A stretch of DNA of 64,000 nucleotides from Burkholderiales bacterium. Its GTDB lineage: Bacteria; Pseudomonadota; Gammaproteobacteria; Burkholderiales; Burkholderiaceae. Location of the stretch: positions 62,001 to 126,000 of the forward strand of contig JAMFSK010000028.1 of assembly GCA_026225235.1 (NCBI GenBank), read 5' to 3'. The notes below the pieces were generated by a model that was not told where the DNA came from, searched no databases, and saw only the letters and a program-made list of their open reading frames with translations. Of the stretch, positions 28,260 to 38,542 are shown piece by piece (the first letter of the stretch is position 1; the number at the start of each line of letters is the position of its first letter). A program made the position numbers and the translations under genes.

Positions 28260-29525
28260 ATGGACATGACTGCCTCACCTGTGATTTCGCGTGTCGCTTC
28301 GTTGCTCGTCGTCGACGACAGCGCGGTGCAACGCGAACACACCGTCTCGCTGTGTCGGGCGCTTGGCGTCCAGTTGATCTACGAGGCGCGCAGCGGGCAG
28401 GAAGCGCTCGACCTGTTCGCGATGCTCGTGCTGCGACCCGACCTGCTGATCGTCGACCTCGAAATGCCGGGCATGGACGGGATCGAACTGATCCAGAAGC
28501 TGCATCAGCGCGGCATCATGGTGCCGCTGATCGTAGCATCGGGACGCGAGACGGCCTTGATCCAGTCCGTCGAGGCGCTCGCGAGCAGCCTCGGCCTGCC
28601 TGTCCTGGGAGGCCTGCAGAAGCCGCTATGCATGCCGGACGTGCTGCGCGCGTTCGATCGCCTCGGTCACGTGGCGGAGGCAGCGCGCAGCGGCAGCGTG
28701 CACTTTGACCCCGAGACTGTCATCGACGCCGAGCGGCTGAGTCGGGCGATTGCGGACGGTGAAATCACGGTGCACTACCAGCCGAAGGTCGATATGCGCA
28801 CCGGCATCGTCCGCGGTGTCGAGGCGCTGGCACGCTGGCATCAAGCCGAAGGCATTGTTGTGCGGCCGGATCGCTTTGTGGCATTGGCCGAGCGCGAGGG
28901 GCTGATCCATGAGCTCACGCTCGCGGTCATGGCACAGGCGCTGGCGCAGGCGGCTGAGTGGAATGCGCGGGGGCTGCGTTTGTCGATGGCGATCAACTTG
29001 TCGCCGCACCTGCTTGACCGCCCTTCGCTGGTTGAAGAGATTCTTGCCCTGGTGACGCGCCACGACCTGTCGCCCGAGCAGATTGTGCTGGAGATCACCG
29101 AGACCTCGGTGGTGGGGTATCTCGGCGCTGCGCTCGGGGTGCTTGCTCGGCTGCGACTCAAAGGCTTTGGCTTGTCGATCGACGACTATGGCACCGGATT
29201 TTCCTCGATGCAGCAGCTCGCGCGCATTCCATTCACCGAATTGAAGGTCGATCGTTCCTTCGTACATGGCGCGCATCAGCGCTCCAACTTGCGCGTGATC
29301 CTGCGCTCGGCGCTCGATATGGCCCGTCAGCTCAATCTCGTGACGGTGGCTGAAGGGATCGAGTTGATCGGTGACTGGCGATTGCTGCAGGAATTCGGCT
29401 GCAGCATCGGTCAGGGCTACCTGATCGCACGGCCGATGCCCGCCAGCCAGTTTCCGGTGTGGCTGAAGCGTCATCAGTCGGTTTTGCATGACTTGAGGTT
29501 TGTGGCGGACGAGCCCGGGCCGTAG
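28260..29525 (+). CDS. Response regulator with EAL phosphodiesterase domain
   Basis: 421 residues: receiver domain (about 8-135; phospho-acceptor Asp in LLIVDLEMPGMDG) and C-terminal EAL domain (about 165-410). The EAL signature VEALARW, the metal-binding DDYGTGFSS and the LKVDRSF motif are intact, so c-di-GMP hydrolysis is predicted. The start at 28260 excludes 48 arginine-rich residues that overlap cheW. Its place between cheW and cheR suggests that the chemosensory signal also adjusts c-di-GMP. Confidence 0.92.
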   Translation: MDMTASPVISRVASLLVVDDSAVQREHTVSLCRALGVQLIYEARSGQEALDLFAMLVLRPDLLIVDLEMPGMDGIELIQKLHQRGIMVPLIVASGRETALIQSVEALASSLGLPVLGGLQKPLCMPDVLRAFDRLGHVAEAARSGSVHFDPETVIDAERLSRAIADGEITVHYQPKVDMRTGIVRGVEALARWHQAEGIVVRPDRFVALAEREGLIHELTLAVMAQALAQAAEWNARGLRLSMAINLSPHLLDRPSLVEEILALVTRHDLSPEQIVLEITETSVVGYLGAALGVLARLRLKGFGLSIDDYGTGFSSMQQLARIPFTELKVDRSFVHGAHQRSNLRVILRSALDMARQLNLVTVAEGIELIGDWRLLQEFGCSIGQGYLIARPMPASQFPVWLKRHQSVLHDLRFVADEPGP

Positions 29526-29599
29526 GAGCGCGTGGGGCCGTTGCGGCCTCTTGCGCCAGGGTTTGAAATTTTCCCCGGGGTTCTTGAGCAGGACTGCGT

Positions 29600-30403
29600 A
29601 TGAGCACAATCACCGACGCTGAATTTGGCCGCTTTCAGCGCTTTATCCACGATGCGGCAGGCATTGCGCTGACACCGGCCAAGAAGGCCATGGTGTCCGG
29701 CCGCCTGTCCAAACGGCTGCGCGAACTGCAGCTTGACAGCTTTACGGCGTACCTGGCGCTGCTCGACAGCGACAGGGAGAGCGGCGAGACACAGTTCGCA
29801 ATCGACCTGCTCACCACCAACGAAACCTATTTCTTCCGCGAACCGAAACACTTCGAGTTGCTCGGTCGACTCGCGGACGCGTCCGCCACGCGCGCGCAAC
29901 CGTTCCGGGTCTGGAGCGCCGCATCGTCGACCGGCGAGGAGTGCTACAGCATGGCGATGGTGCTGGCCGACCGCCTGGGGGGGGAGGCGAACTGGGAGGT
30001 GGTGGGCTCGGACATCAGTGCGCGGGTGTTGCAACGTGCCCGGTTCGGGCACTATCCGCTCTCGCGCGCGCAGCACATTCCCGCCGCCTATAAGAAGCGG
30101 TTCTGTCTGAAGGGCATGGGTGCGCATGAGGGCACGCTGCTGGTCGATCGGGAATTGCGCAAGCGTGTGGTCTTCTCGATGGTCAATCTCAACGCCGACC
30201 TGCCGCGCATGGTCCCGTTCGATGTGATCTTCCTGCGCAATGTCATGATCTATTTCAATGGCGACACCAAGCGTGAGGTCGTGGCGCGGGTTCTGTCGCT
30301 ACTCAAGCCTGGCGGTTATTTCTGCATCGGACACTCGGAGAGTCTGCACGACGTCAACGCGTCGGTCGAGCAAGTTGCGCCATCGATTTACCGAAAACAA
30401 TAA
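29600..30403 (+). CDS. cheR: CheR receptor methyltransferase
   Basis: 267-residue S-adenosylmethionine-dependent methyltransferase with the CheR N-terminal helical domain (about 1-80) and Rossmann domain (about 85-265; [13 protein letters not shown] is the SAM-binding motif I). It methylates glutamates of the receptors in the same operon. It ends 13 nt before cheB. Confidence 0.95.
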   Translation: MSTITDAEFGRFQRFIHDAAGIALTPAKKAMVSGRLSKRLRELQLDSFTAYLALLDSDRESGETQFAIDLLTTNETYFFREPKHFELLGRLADASATRAQPFRVWSAASSTGEECYSMAMVLADRLGGEANWEVVGSDISARVLQRARFGHYPLSRAQHIPAAYKKRFCLKGMGAHEGTLLVDRELRKRVVFSMVNLNADLPRMVPFDVIFLRNVMIYFNGDTKREVVARVLSLLKPGGYFCIGHSESLHDVNASVEQVAPSIYRKQ

Positions 30404-30416
30404 GAGGGCGCCCGCC

Positions 30417-31490
30417 ATGAAGTCTATCAAAGTGATGGTTGTCGACGACTCCGCCGTAGTGCGGCAGGTCGTTGCCGGCCTGCTCGATGCGAGCCCCGAC
30501 ATTGAGGTCATCGCGGCGGTGGCTGATCCTTTGCTCGCGATCGAGCGACTCAAGCTGCAGTGGCCGGACGTCATCGTGCTCGATGTCGAGATGCCCCGTA
30601 TGGATGGCCTGACTTTCCTGCGCAAGATCATGCAGGAGCGCCCGACTCCCGTCGTGATCTGCTCGACGTTGACCGAGAAAGGGGCGAAGACCACGCTCGA
30701 AGCCCTCGCCGCGGGTGCCGTCGCGATCATCACTAAACCGAAACTGGGTTTGAAACAATTCCTTCATGACTCGTCGAACGATCTCGTGTCGACCGTCCGG
30801 GGCGCGGCGCGCGCGAACGTGAGGCGTCTGGCGTTGCGGACCGGCGTGCCACTCGTCGCGCCGCCGCCCAAGAACACGGCCGACGTGATCCTGATGGCCC
30901 AGTCGGGCAAGGCGATGACGCAGACCACCGAGCGTCTGGTTGCAATCGGCACCTCGACGGGCGGAACGCAGGCGCTCGAGGAGGTGCTGACGGCGCTGCC
31001 GCGTGTCTCGCCCGGCATCGTGATCGTTCAGCACATGCCCGAGAAATTCACGGCAGCGTTTGCCGCCCGTCTCAACAGCCTTTGCGAGATCACGGTCAAG
31101 GAAGCGGAAAACAACGACCGCATCGTACCCGGGCAGGCGCTTATCGCACCGGGCGGCCGCCATCTTCTGATCAAGCGAAGCGGTGCGCAATACTTTGTCG
31201 AAGTGCTCGACGGTCCCCTGGTGAACCGGCACCGACCGTCGGTCGACGTCATGTTCCGCTCCGCTGCGAAAAGCGCCGGCTCGAACGCGCTGGGTGTGAT
31301 CATGACCGGTATGGGCGATGACGGCGCAGCCGGCTTGCTTGAAATGCGCACGGCTGGCGCGAGAACCGTGGCTCAGGACGAGGCGAGCTGCGTCGTGTTT
31401 GGCATGCCCAAGGAAGCGATCAAGCGAGGTGGGGTTGAACGGACCGTGGCGCTTAGCGCGATGGCACAGGAGATTCTCAAACAGCAGTGA
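30417..31490 (+). CDS. cheB: CheB receptor methylesterase/deamidase
   Basis: 357 residues: receiver domain with Asp56 (VLDVEMP) and C-terminal methylesterase domain with the catalytic Ser in GTSTGGTQ, His in QHMPEKF and Asp in MTGMGDDG. The long frame from 30258 overlaps cheR by 146 bp and was rejected; the ATG at 30417 gives the family N terminus. Last gene of the operon, followed by a strong terminator. No cheD or cheZ was seen. Confidence 0.96.
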   Translation: MKSIKVMVVDDSAVVRQVVAGLLDASPDIEVIAAVADPLLAIERLKLQWPDVIVLDVEMPRMDGLTFLRKIMQERPTPVVICSTLTEKGAKTTLEALAAGAVAIITKPKLGLKQFLHDSSNDLVSTVRGAARANVRRLALRTGVPLVAPPPKNTADVILMAQSGKAMTQTTERLVAIGTSTGGTQALEEVLTALPRVSPGIVIVQHMPEKFTAAFAARLNSLCEITVKEAENNDRIVPGQALIAPGGRHLLIKRSGAQYFVEVLDGPLVNRHRPSVDVMFRSAAKSAGSNALGVIMTGMGDDGAAGLLEMRTAGARTVAQDEASCVVFGMPKEAIKRGGVERTVALSAMAQEILKQQ

Positions 31491-31495
31491 TCCAT

Positions 31496-31534
31496 AAAAA
31501 AACGGCCCCGAACGCGATGTTCGGGGCCGTTTTA
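31496..31534. terminator. Strong bidirectional intrinsic terminator
   Basis: AACGGCCCCGAAC and GTTCGGGGCCGTT form a perfect 13-bp stem with a 5-nt loop, flanked by A7 on the left and T4 on the right. It ends the cheB transcript and the convergent permease transcript. Confidence 0.95.
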
Positions 31535-31566
31535 GCTTAGACAGGGTGAGACAAGGCAGGTCCGGT

Positions 31567-33003
31567 TCAGATCCCTTGCTGGCCTGCGATGCGGATCACT
31601 GTCGGGCGGAACACTTTGAGGCGCAGTGCCGGATAGCCGGCCAGGCAGACCACCAGCGTCGTGACGAATTCGACCGGCATGATGGCGCGCAGTAAGAAAT
31701 GGGCGATCACAAACGCCGCGACCACCGTGATCACGCCAGCCCAATTGCACACATCAGGCTGGTCGGGCAAGGTGCCCAGGGCGCGCTGACGTGGCCGCAC
31801 GATGAAATAGTCGGCGATGATCACCCCCGCAAAGGCCGTCGTGAGCACGCCGAGGATCGTGATCCAGGCATTGACGAGCGAAAGGATCTGGCCGTAGAGC
31901 ATCACCAGGCCGATCACGTTTGCCAGGATAACAAACGTCAGGCGGCCCGGGCGCCAGGAGCCGAGCGCATCGAACAGGTTCGACAGGGCGAGGGAAGCGC
32001 TGTAGGTATTGAGAACCTGTGCCTTGCTTTGCGCGAGCACCATGAGCACGGCGCCGAGGCCACCCGAGAAGATGATGAAGGCAGCCGTCACGCTATCGGG
32101 GTTGGCCAGCGCGGCCTGTTGCGACGCTGCCTGCGACATGCCGGTGTGCTGGTAGAACTCGACCAGCGCGGGCACACCCGCATACATTATGATGCCGCCC
32201 ATGCCGAGCATGACGATATCCATGGCGATATTGCCAAGCAGCGCGGCGATGCCGATATCGCGTGAGCGACGGGCATAGCGGCCGATGTCCGCATCGACGA
32301 GCGCAAGCGCACCCGCTGATCCGATCAGTACGTTCACACAGAAGATGAACTTGCCGATGTCGCTCGTGGCCCCCATGCTCGCCAGCACTCCGGCGGGCCA
32401 TTGCGGCGGGAACGACGTGAGCGCGCCAATCGTGTGACCCGTCTTGCTGACGACCGTGTACGAGATATAGACCAACACGACCAGAAACAGCGCGAGCATG
32501 ACCGACGACACACGTGCCACGAGCGCGAAGCCGTAGGCGGTCAGCAGCACCCAGATGACACTCATCAGCCCGTAGACGATTATGCGCGTGAGCACGGTGT
32601 CGTCGAGATGGAAATAGAAGACGAAGCCACGGTAGAGCAGGGCGTTCTCGATAGCGAGAAAGCCGATGATCATGAAGCCGAAGATCAGCGACGAAATGAT
32701 CGAGCCTTTATGGCCGAAACCGAAGTGCCGGGAGAGCACCGTGGACGACAGTCCCGAGCGGAAGGCGACGTGGCCGCAACCCCAGCCGAGCAGTGCGCCG
32801 ACGACGGTCACCACGAGTCCGGCGAGGATGGCGATATGGAATCCCGCGACGAACGTCACGAGGGCGCCGAAGAACAGCTGGATCAGGCTGGTGACGATGC
32901 CCGCGGTACTCCATGACAAGGCGAGCCAGCTCTTGCGGTCGGCGGCTGGCACCGTTTCAAGGGCATGGTCCTCGATGGCTGCTTGGGTTGTACTACCGCT
33001 CAT
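31567..33003 (-). CDS. NCS1-family nucleobase permease (CodB-like)
   Basis: 478-residue inner-membrane transporter with about 12 hydrophobic segments, of the purine/cytosine permease (NCS1) family. The AGGAG ribosome site before 33003 supports this start. Substrates in the family include cytosine, uracil, hydantoins and pyridoxine; no deaminase or hydrolase gene is adjacent, so the substrate cannot be named. Confidence 0.88.
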   Translation of the reverse strand: MSGSTTQAAIEDHALETVPAADRKSWLALSWSTAGIVTSLIQLFFGALVTFVAGFHIAILAGLVVTVVGALLGWGCGHVAFRSGLSSTVLSRHFGFGHKGSIISSLIFGFMIIGFLAIENALLYRGFVFYFHLDDTVLTRIIVYGLMSVIWVLLTAYGFALVARVSSVMLALFLVVLVYISYTVVSKTGHTIGALTSFPPQWPAGVLASMGATSDIGKFIFCVNVLIGSAGALALVDADIGRYARRSRDIGIAALLGNIAMDIVMLGMGGIIMYAGVPALVEFYQHTGMSQAASQQAALANPDSVTAAFIIFSGGLGAVLMVLAQSKAQVLNTYSASLALSNLFDALGSWRPGRLTFVILANVIGLVMLYGQILSLVNAWITILGVLTTAFAGVIIADYFIVRPRQRALGTLPDQPDVCNWAGVITVVAAFVIAHFLLRAIMPVEFVTTLVVCLAGYPALRLKVFRPTVIRIAGQQGI

Positions 33004-33424
33004 TGCATTCTCCTTATAGGCCCGTCATGCCGGTTCAGGTCGGTCGACCGGCTCGTGTCAGATCATGTGACGCCAATATTCGGGTCACTAGCCAAAAAAC
33101 GCCAGTCGCTCCAACCGGCTGGCCGGTAAGCGCAAACCCTTGATGCAAAGGGCGTTTGGGGCGGTGGGAGGGGCGGCGTGCTCAAGCGAGGACGGTAGGC
33201 GCGGTGGCCGGAGGCCGCAGACTTGGGTTCAGTGAACTGTGAGCAGCGACTGGTGACGAGTGACCCCTGCGGGAATGCGGCTTGCAAAGCGGGTGTATCC
33301 CCCCGTGGCGTGTTAGCCCCAAGGTCCTGTCCGGCGTCGTGTTTTCATCGACAAGCCCTGGACATCTCGGTGTCTGACGGTACGCCCGGGCACACATTTC
33401 CCTGACCTCTGCAAGGAATTCACG
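33004..33424. other. 421-bp divergent intergenic region
   Basis: The region lies between the NCS1 permease (minus) and the catalase-like gene (plus) and must hold both promoters. A weak inverted repeat (CAAACCCTT/AAGGG-CG-TTTG, 33133-33158) is visible. Minus-strand open frames across it do not look like proteins. An AAGGA ribosome site for the catalase-like gene lies just before 33425. Confidence 0.4.
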
Positions 33425-34531
33425 ATGTCGACCGCCCTGACGATTCAACCCTTGCGTTTCAATTCTTCGTTCGAACAAGTGCCCGAAGACGAAGCCGAAA
33501 CCATTCGCGAGCTTGTGGAGACCCTGCGCAGCATCATGGACATCACCTACAAGGACTACGGGCACGCAGTTCGCAGCGTTCACGCGAAAAGCCAGGGTCT
33601 GTTGCAAGGTGAGTTACAGGTTCTCGACGATCTGCCGCCGGAGTTGGCGCAGGGCGCATTCGCCCGTGCAGGTACGTTTCCCGTCGTGATGCGCTTTTCT
33701 ACCAATCCGGGCGACATCCTGGACGACAGCGTGTCAACTCCGCGTGGTCTGGCCATCAAGATCATCGGCGTCGAAGGCGAGCGCGAGCCAGGCAGCGAAG
33801 GACAGACAACGCAGGACTTCGTCATGCAGAACGCCCCGGCATTTGGCGCACCGACGCCGAAGAAATTTTTGGGCATGCTGAAGATGCTCGCCAAAACGAC
33901 GGACAAGGCACCCGGTCTGAAGAAGGCTTTGTCCGCCGTGCTGCGAGGAACCGAAGCGGTGGTTGAGGCTGCTGGTGGTGAAAGCCCGACCTTGCGTAAT
34001 CTCGGTGGACATCCCGAAACCCATATTCTTGGCGAGACCTTCTACACCATAGTGCCGTTTTTATACGGCCCGTACTTCGTGAAGCTCAGCGTGGCGCCGG
34101 TCTCGCCGGAGCTCACCGCGCTGACCGATGCGCCGCTCAACGTGAACGGCAAGCCTGACGGCCTACGCGAGGCCGTCAACGAATTCTTTGCGAATGGCGG
34201 GGCGCAATGGGAAGTCCGGGTGCAACTGGCGACCGACCTGGAGAACATGCCGATCGAGGATGCATCGGCGGAGTGGCCTGAGGAGATCAGCGCGTATGTC
34301 CCTGTCGCCCGTATCCGCGTGATGCCGCAACCGGCATGGAGCGATTCGCGCGCTGCGGTGGTTGACGATCAACTCGCGTTCAGCCCCTGGCACTGCCTGA
34401 GTGCCCATCGCCCCCTGGGCGGACTGATGCGCTCGCGCAAACCCGCTTACGAGATGTCGTCGCAACTGCGCGGTGAGCGCAACGGATGCCCGATGCATGA
34501 ACCTCGTGCACTCGACACATTGCCGAAGTGA
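33425..34531 (+). CDS. Small catalase-family heme protein
   Basis: 368 residues, far shorter than monofunctional catalases (about 480 or more). The distal heme residues are recognisable: His53 in VRSVHAKSQG and Asn94 in MRFSTNPGD. Near the C terminus RKPAYEMSSQLR may provide the proximal tyrosine. Related short proteins include catalase-like peroxidases and the fold of allene oxide synthase, so hydrogen peroxide need not be the substrate. It has no signal peptide and is probably cytoplasmic. Confidence 0.85.
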   Translation: MSTALTIQPLRFNSSFEQVPEDEAETIRELVETLRSIMDITYKDYGHAVRSVHAKSQGLLQGELQVLDDLPPELAQGAFARAGTFPVVMRFSTNPGDILDDSVSTPRGLAIKIIGVEGEREPGSEGQTTQDFVMQNAPAFGAPTPKKFLGMLKMLAKTTDKAPGLKKALSAVLRGTEAVVEAAGGESPTLRNLGGHPETHILGETFYTIVPFLYGPYFVKLSVAPVSPELTALTDAPLNVNGKPDGLREAVNEFFANGGAQWEVRVQLATDLENMPIEDASAEWPEEISAYVPVARIRVMPQPAWSDSRAAVVDDQLAFSPWHCLSAHRPLGGLMRSRKPAYEMSSQLRGERNGCPMHEPRALDTLPK

Positions 34532-34601
34532 TTGAGAGGGCGGGTACTTTGACCACAGGTTGTTGAAGTTGCACGCTCGGCAATACGCTCGTGGGCACTT
34601 A

Positions 34602-36428
34602 TCAAAGCAACCCTTCGATCGTTCGCCCCACCCGGCGGCCCAGCACATCGCGAAATTTGTCGATCGACAGAGGTTTGGTGAGGTGAAGGTCGAATCCCGC
34701 AGCCAGTGCGCGTGATTTGTCGGACTCGGAACCATAGCCGGTCAACGCGACCAGCAGAGTAGAGTCGAGTTCAGGCCGCGCGCGTAACAGCTGCGCGAGC
34801 TGAAAGCCGTCGATGCCCGGCATCCCTATATCCACCAATGCGACTTCGGGAATGAACTCGCGCGTGACCTCAAGCGCCGCCGCGCCGCTATGCGCGCTTC
34901 GCACGACATGCCCGTCGAGCTCGAGCAGCATGCCCAAAGCTTCAAGCGCGTCGGGGTTGTCATCGACCAGCAGCAGCCGGGTTGAAGGGGCTTCGACCGG
35001 CGCGGCGGGAACCACGCGCTCAGGCTGTCGACTCAGGATCGGTAATTGAAGGGTGACTTCAGTCCCGGTGCCCATGCCATTGCTCTTGATCTCAATCGAC
35101 CCGTCGTGCAAATCGACAATGCGCTTCACGAGCGCGAGCCCGATGCCGAGGCCGCCCTCCGAGCGTGCATTGCTGGCGGTCGGGCCTTGCGCAAAGAGTT
35201 CAAAGACCTTTGGAAGCACCGATGCGTCGATACCGACACCATTGTCGCGCACGGTAATCGTCACGATGCGATTCTCGGCGGTCGGCTCCACGTCGGTTGC
35301 CAGTTCGCTGGCTCGCGATTGGACGGACACCTCGATGCAGCCGCCGGTCGGGGTGTATTTGGCGGCATTCGAGACGAGATTGCCGATCAGTTGGCTGAGC
35401 CGTACATGATCCGCGAACACAACGGTCTTGTTTTCAACACCGGTCAGCACGAGCTTGTGACGACGCGCATCGATGTGATGTTGCACACCCGTCAGCGCAT
35501 CGAACACGACTTCGTTCAAGGAGGTATGACTGCGCTTCAGTGCGAGCTTGCCCTGCCGGACGCGCGCGGCGTCGAGCAGGTCGTCGACCAGCGTCCGGAG
35601 TTGCCGCATCTGGCGTTGCGCGATCGTCAGTGCGCGTACGGCTTTGTCGTCCGCAGCCGTCGAGCGCTTGGCGATTGCGATGGCACTCTCGATCGGCGAC
35701 ATCGGATTGCGCAATTCATGACCCAGCATCGAGATGAATTCTTCGCGCCGCGCATCGGATTGCTCAAGCGCCTCGCGCGCGCGCTGTGTTTGCTCAGCCT
35801 CGCTCTCGGCCAATTTTCTCGAGCGACGCAGCGTCAGCGCTGCACTGGCAAAGCCGGCAAGACTGGCAAGCAGACGGCAGTCTTCCTGATCGAACTTCTT
35901 GTCCTCATTGTGCGACATCACCCAGATGGTTCCGTGCGCACCTTCGGCCGAAGGGATGACCACGACAAGGCCTTCGACGACTTCGGGGCCGGGCACCGCT
36001 AGAAAGGGGAAGTGACGCTGCGGATAGCTGTACAACTGAGGCGCGCCCAGCGCGACTGAAATTCCGCAGGGGCTGTCGTCGATCGGCGAAGTCGCATTGC
36101 GATACGGCGCGCAAAGGCCCGCGGCAGCGACCCAGTCGAAACACGGTTCGCCTTCGCCAGGCAGTCGAAGCACGCTGATGCCGGCGCTCTCGGCGCCGCA
36201 CAGGTCGAGCGCAAGTTCGGCAAGAAATTGCAGGAACGATCCGTCGGGGCCTGTCAGCGCGCTGGCCAGTGCAACGAGTGCAGCATTCTCAGCCGCATAG
36301 TCCGGCGCCCGCGATGCCCGCGTAGTGAGGCGCTCGGTTGCCAGCACGCCGGCAGCGCGCGCGCGCGCCACTGCGTCGGTGTCTGCGTGACTGCTTGCGA
36401 TCATTGCGTCGTCCTTCGCCATCTTCAT
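34602..36428 (-). CDS. Hybrid sensor histidine kinase (GAF-HisKA-HATPase-REC)
   Basis: 608 residues, soluble. An N-terminal GAF domain (about 45-200) is followed by a short coil, the HisKA domain with the phospho-histidine His237 in GHELRNPMSP, the ATPase domain (about 335-455, with VRDNGVGID and GGLGIGLALVK), and a C-terminal receiver domain (about 485-605, with LLLVDDN and LVDIGMPGIDG). There is no membrane segment, so the GAF domain probably senses a cytoplasmic signal. No partner regulator is adjacent. ATGs at 36428 and 36422 are both possible. Confidence 0.92.
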   Translation of the reverse strand: MKMAKDDAMIASSHADTDAVARARAAGVLATERLTTRASRAPDYAAENAALVALASALTGPDGSFLQFLAELALDLCGAESAGISVLRLPGEGEPCFDWVAAAGLCAPYRNATSPIDDSPCGISVALGAPQLYSYPQRHFPFLAVPGPEVVEGLVVVIPSAEGAHGTIWVMSHNEDKKFDQEDCRLLASLAGFASAALTLRRSRKLAESEAEQTQRAREALEQSDARREEFISMLGHELRNPMSPIESAIAIAKRSTAADDKAVRALTIAQRQMRQLRTLVDDLLDAARVRQGKLALKRSHTSLNEVVFDALTGVQHHIDARRHKLVLTGVENKTVVFADHVRLSQLIGNLVSNAAKYTPTGGCIEVSVQSRASELATDVEPTAENRIVTITVRDNGVGIDASVLPKVFELFAQGPTASNARSEGGLGIGLALVKRIVDLHDGSIEIKSNGMGTGTEVTLQLPILSRQPERVVPAAPVEAPSTRLLLVDDNPDALEALGMLLELDGHVVRSAHSGAAALEVTREFIPEVALVDIGMPGIDGFQLAQLLRARPELDSTLLVALTGYGSESDKSRALAAGFDLHLTKPLSIDKFRDVLGRRVGRTIEGLL

Positions 36429-36667
36429 CGCCGTTCGGGCGTCTCCGCGTGAGTTGACCGAGGTCTCGATTATAGAGTGGCAGCGTCGTGTGACACGATC
36501 TGTCCCATCCCGCCCCCGTCTTTCGCGTTACAAATCGCTTGCACCGCAAGGGACGGTGTTCGTACGCAATTTTGCGCCGCAATACGGGAACGTCCATTGC
36601 TGTGTCTGCATAGCGTGCTCGCGCTATGTGAGAGCTGTGTCGCACATCATAGGAGAGACACCCCGTC

Positions 36668-38542
36668 ATGGGAAAACCCACTCAACCCGAACCCTGGGCC
36701 ATGCCCGACGGTGTGCCGCTGGGCGCACACGGTCTGGTGGGCAATATGCGGACAACCGCGTTGGTCTCGAAGCAGGGGGCAGTCGATTTCATGTGTTTTC
36801 CGCGGGTCGATTCCCCGACGCTGTTTGGCTCTTTGCTCAATGAGACGCGCGGCGGCCACTTCAGCATCGCCCCGACACAGGAAATTGCTGAAACGCGGCA
36901 GTTGTATCTGCCTGAAACCAATGTCTTGATCACACGCTTCATGTCGGCACAGGCCGTGTGCGAGGTGATCGATTTTATGCCGATCAGACCCGCGCGGACC
37001 CGGCTCTCACCCGCAGGGGATTCCGCACAGAATGACGTCGACAATTGCCTGATTCGGATCGTGCGCGGAATCTACGGCACGATGCCTTTGCGCATGCGCT
37101 GTGAACCGCGCTTTGACTACGCACAGGCGGAGCATGAAGCCACGCTTACCGATGCGCACACGGTCGTATTCAAACCGTCTGGCGCGAGCGAGCCGGTCAA
37201 CCTGAACGCCTCGGTCGAACTGTCGATCGAGAAGGGCGACGCGCACGCGCAGTTCGATCTCGAACAGAAACAGAGCGTGTACTTCGTGTTTGGCGAAGCA
37301 GCGCTGGCGCCGCTCGACGTTGGGGGCGTCCAGACGGCACTTGAACAGACCATCGCGTTCTGGCGTACCTGGTCGGGACGCGCAACCTATCGCGGCCGCT
37401 ATCGAGAAGTCGTGATGCGCTCGGCACTGCTGCTCAAGCTGTTGAGCTCGCGCGAATATGGCGCCATCGTCGCGGCGCCAAGCTTCGGTTTGCCGGAAAC
37501 GCCAGATGGCGGGCGCCGCTGGGACTATCGGTATGCCTGGATCCGTGACGCCGCGTTCTCGGTCTATGCCTTGCTAAGATTGGGGTATACGAGTGAGGCG
37601 CAGCACTTCATTCGCTGGATCGGTGAGCGCAACAAGCGTTGTGACGCCGATGGCTCACTGCGTGTCATGTATGCGGTCGACGGCGAGGAAGCGCCGGAGG
37701 AGCGAGCACTGGGAAACCTGTACGGCAAAGGGGTGGAACCGCCGCTGGTGGGTAATGGCGCACGGGATCAGCTCCAGCTCGATGTCTACGGCGCGCTGCT
37801 CGATGCGATCTATCTCTACAACAAGTATGGCGAGGCGATTTCGCACGACGGCTGGCTCGATGTGGTCCGGACCGTCGACTATGTGGTGGCCCACTGGGAG
37901 GAAGCAGATCACGGTATCTGGGAATTCCGCAACCATCGGCGCCCGCTGTTGCATTCACGGCTGATGTGCTGGGTGACGGTCGATCGCGCCCTGCGGCTTG
38001 CGCAAAAGCGTTCGCTCAAGGCCCCTTTTGCGGAATGGTACGCGGTGCGCAATCAGATCCACGACGACATCTACGCAAACTTCTGGAACAGTGAGCTGCA
38101 GAGTTTTGTGCAAACTTCCGGTTCGGGCGATCTCGACGCGTCGATCCTGATGATGCCGCTGGTTCGCTTTATCGGCCCGAAGGACCCTCGCTGGCTGTCG
38201 ACGTTAGATGCCATCGGAGAAGGCTTGTGCGTCGATCCGCTGGTATTCCGCTATACCCGTGGCGATTCACTCGACGGATTGCCTGGCGAAGAAGGCGGCT
38301 TCAGCGCCTGTTCGTTCTGGTACGCAGAGGCCCTTGCGCGTGCGGGTCGTGTCGATGAGGGGCGACTTGTATTCGAGCGAATGCTTGCCTACGCGAATCA
38401 CCTCGGCTTGTTCTCGGAGGAAGTCGCGATTAGCGGTGAATCGCTCGGCAACTTTCCCCAGGCATTGACGCATCTTGCTTTGATCAGTGCGGCCTTCCAG
38501 CTCGACCGGACCCTGGACGGCACGCATGCCCAGTGGTCGTGA
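36668..38542 (+). CDS. Glycoside hydrolase family 15 protein (glucoamylase/trehalase type)
   Basis: 624 residues: N-terminal beta-sandwich domain (about 1-230) and a GH15 alpha6/alpha6-barrel (about 235-610). The barrel motifs RRWDYRYAWIRDAAF (about 281-295) and GEEGGFSACSFWY (about 540-552, carrying the likely catalytic glutamate) are present. No signal peptide, so it acts in the cytoplasm. Family members cleave alpha-glucosidic bonds of starch fragments, glucodextran or trehalose; the substrate is not determined by sequence. A strong AGGAGA ribosome site precedes it. Confidence 0.9.
   Translation: MGKPTQPEPWAMPDGVPLGAHGLVGNMRTTALVSKQGAVDFMCFPRVDSPTLFGSLLNETRGGHFSIAPTQEIAETRQLYLPETNVLITRFMSAQAVCEVIDFMPIRPARTRLSPAGDSAQNDVDNCLIRIVRGIYGTMPLRMRCEPRFDYAQAEHEATLTDAHTVVFKPSGASEPVNLNASVELSIEKGDAHAQFDLEQKQSVYFVFGEAALAPLDVGGVQTALEQTIAFWRTWSGRATYRGRYREVVMRSALLLKLLSSREYGAIVAAPSFGLPETPDGGRRWDYRYAWIRDAAFSVYALLRLGYTSEAQHFIRWIGERNKRCDADGSLRVMYAVDGEEAPEERALGNLYGKGVEPPLVGNGARDQLQLDVYGALLDAIYLYNKYGEAISHDGWLDVVRTVDYVVAHWEEADHGIWEFRNHRRPLLHSRLMCWVTVDRALRLAQKRSLKAPFAEWYAVRNQIHDDIYANFWNSELQSFVQTSGSGDLDASILMMPLVRFIGPKDPRWLSTLDAIGEGLCVDPLVFRYTRGDSLDGLPGEEGGFSACSFWYAEALARAGRVDEGRLVFERMLAYANHLGLFSEEVAISGESLGNFPQALTHLALISAAFQLDRTLDGTHAQWS

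Noticed and set aside
33133..33158. Inverted repeat CAAACCCTT / AAGGG-CG-TTTG
   Set aside because: Interrupted stem, no T tract and no adjacent gene end; too weak to call a terminator or operator.
36486..36498. Palindrome TCGTGT-G-ACACGA before the GH15 gene
   Set aside because: Only 6 bp per arm and no second copy or adjacent regulator in the same orientation; likely chance.
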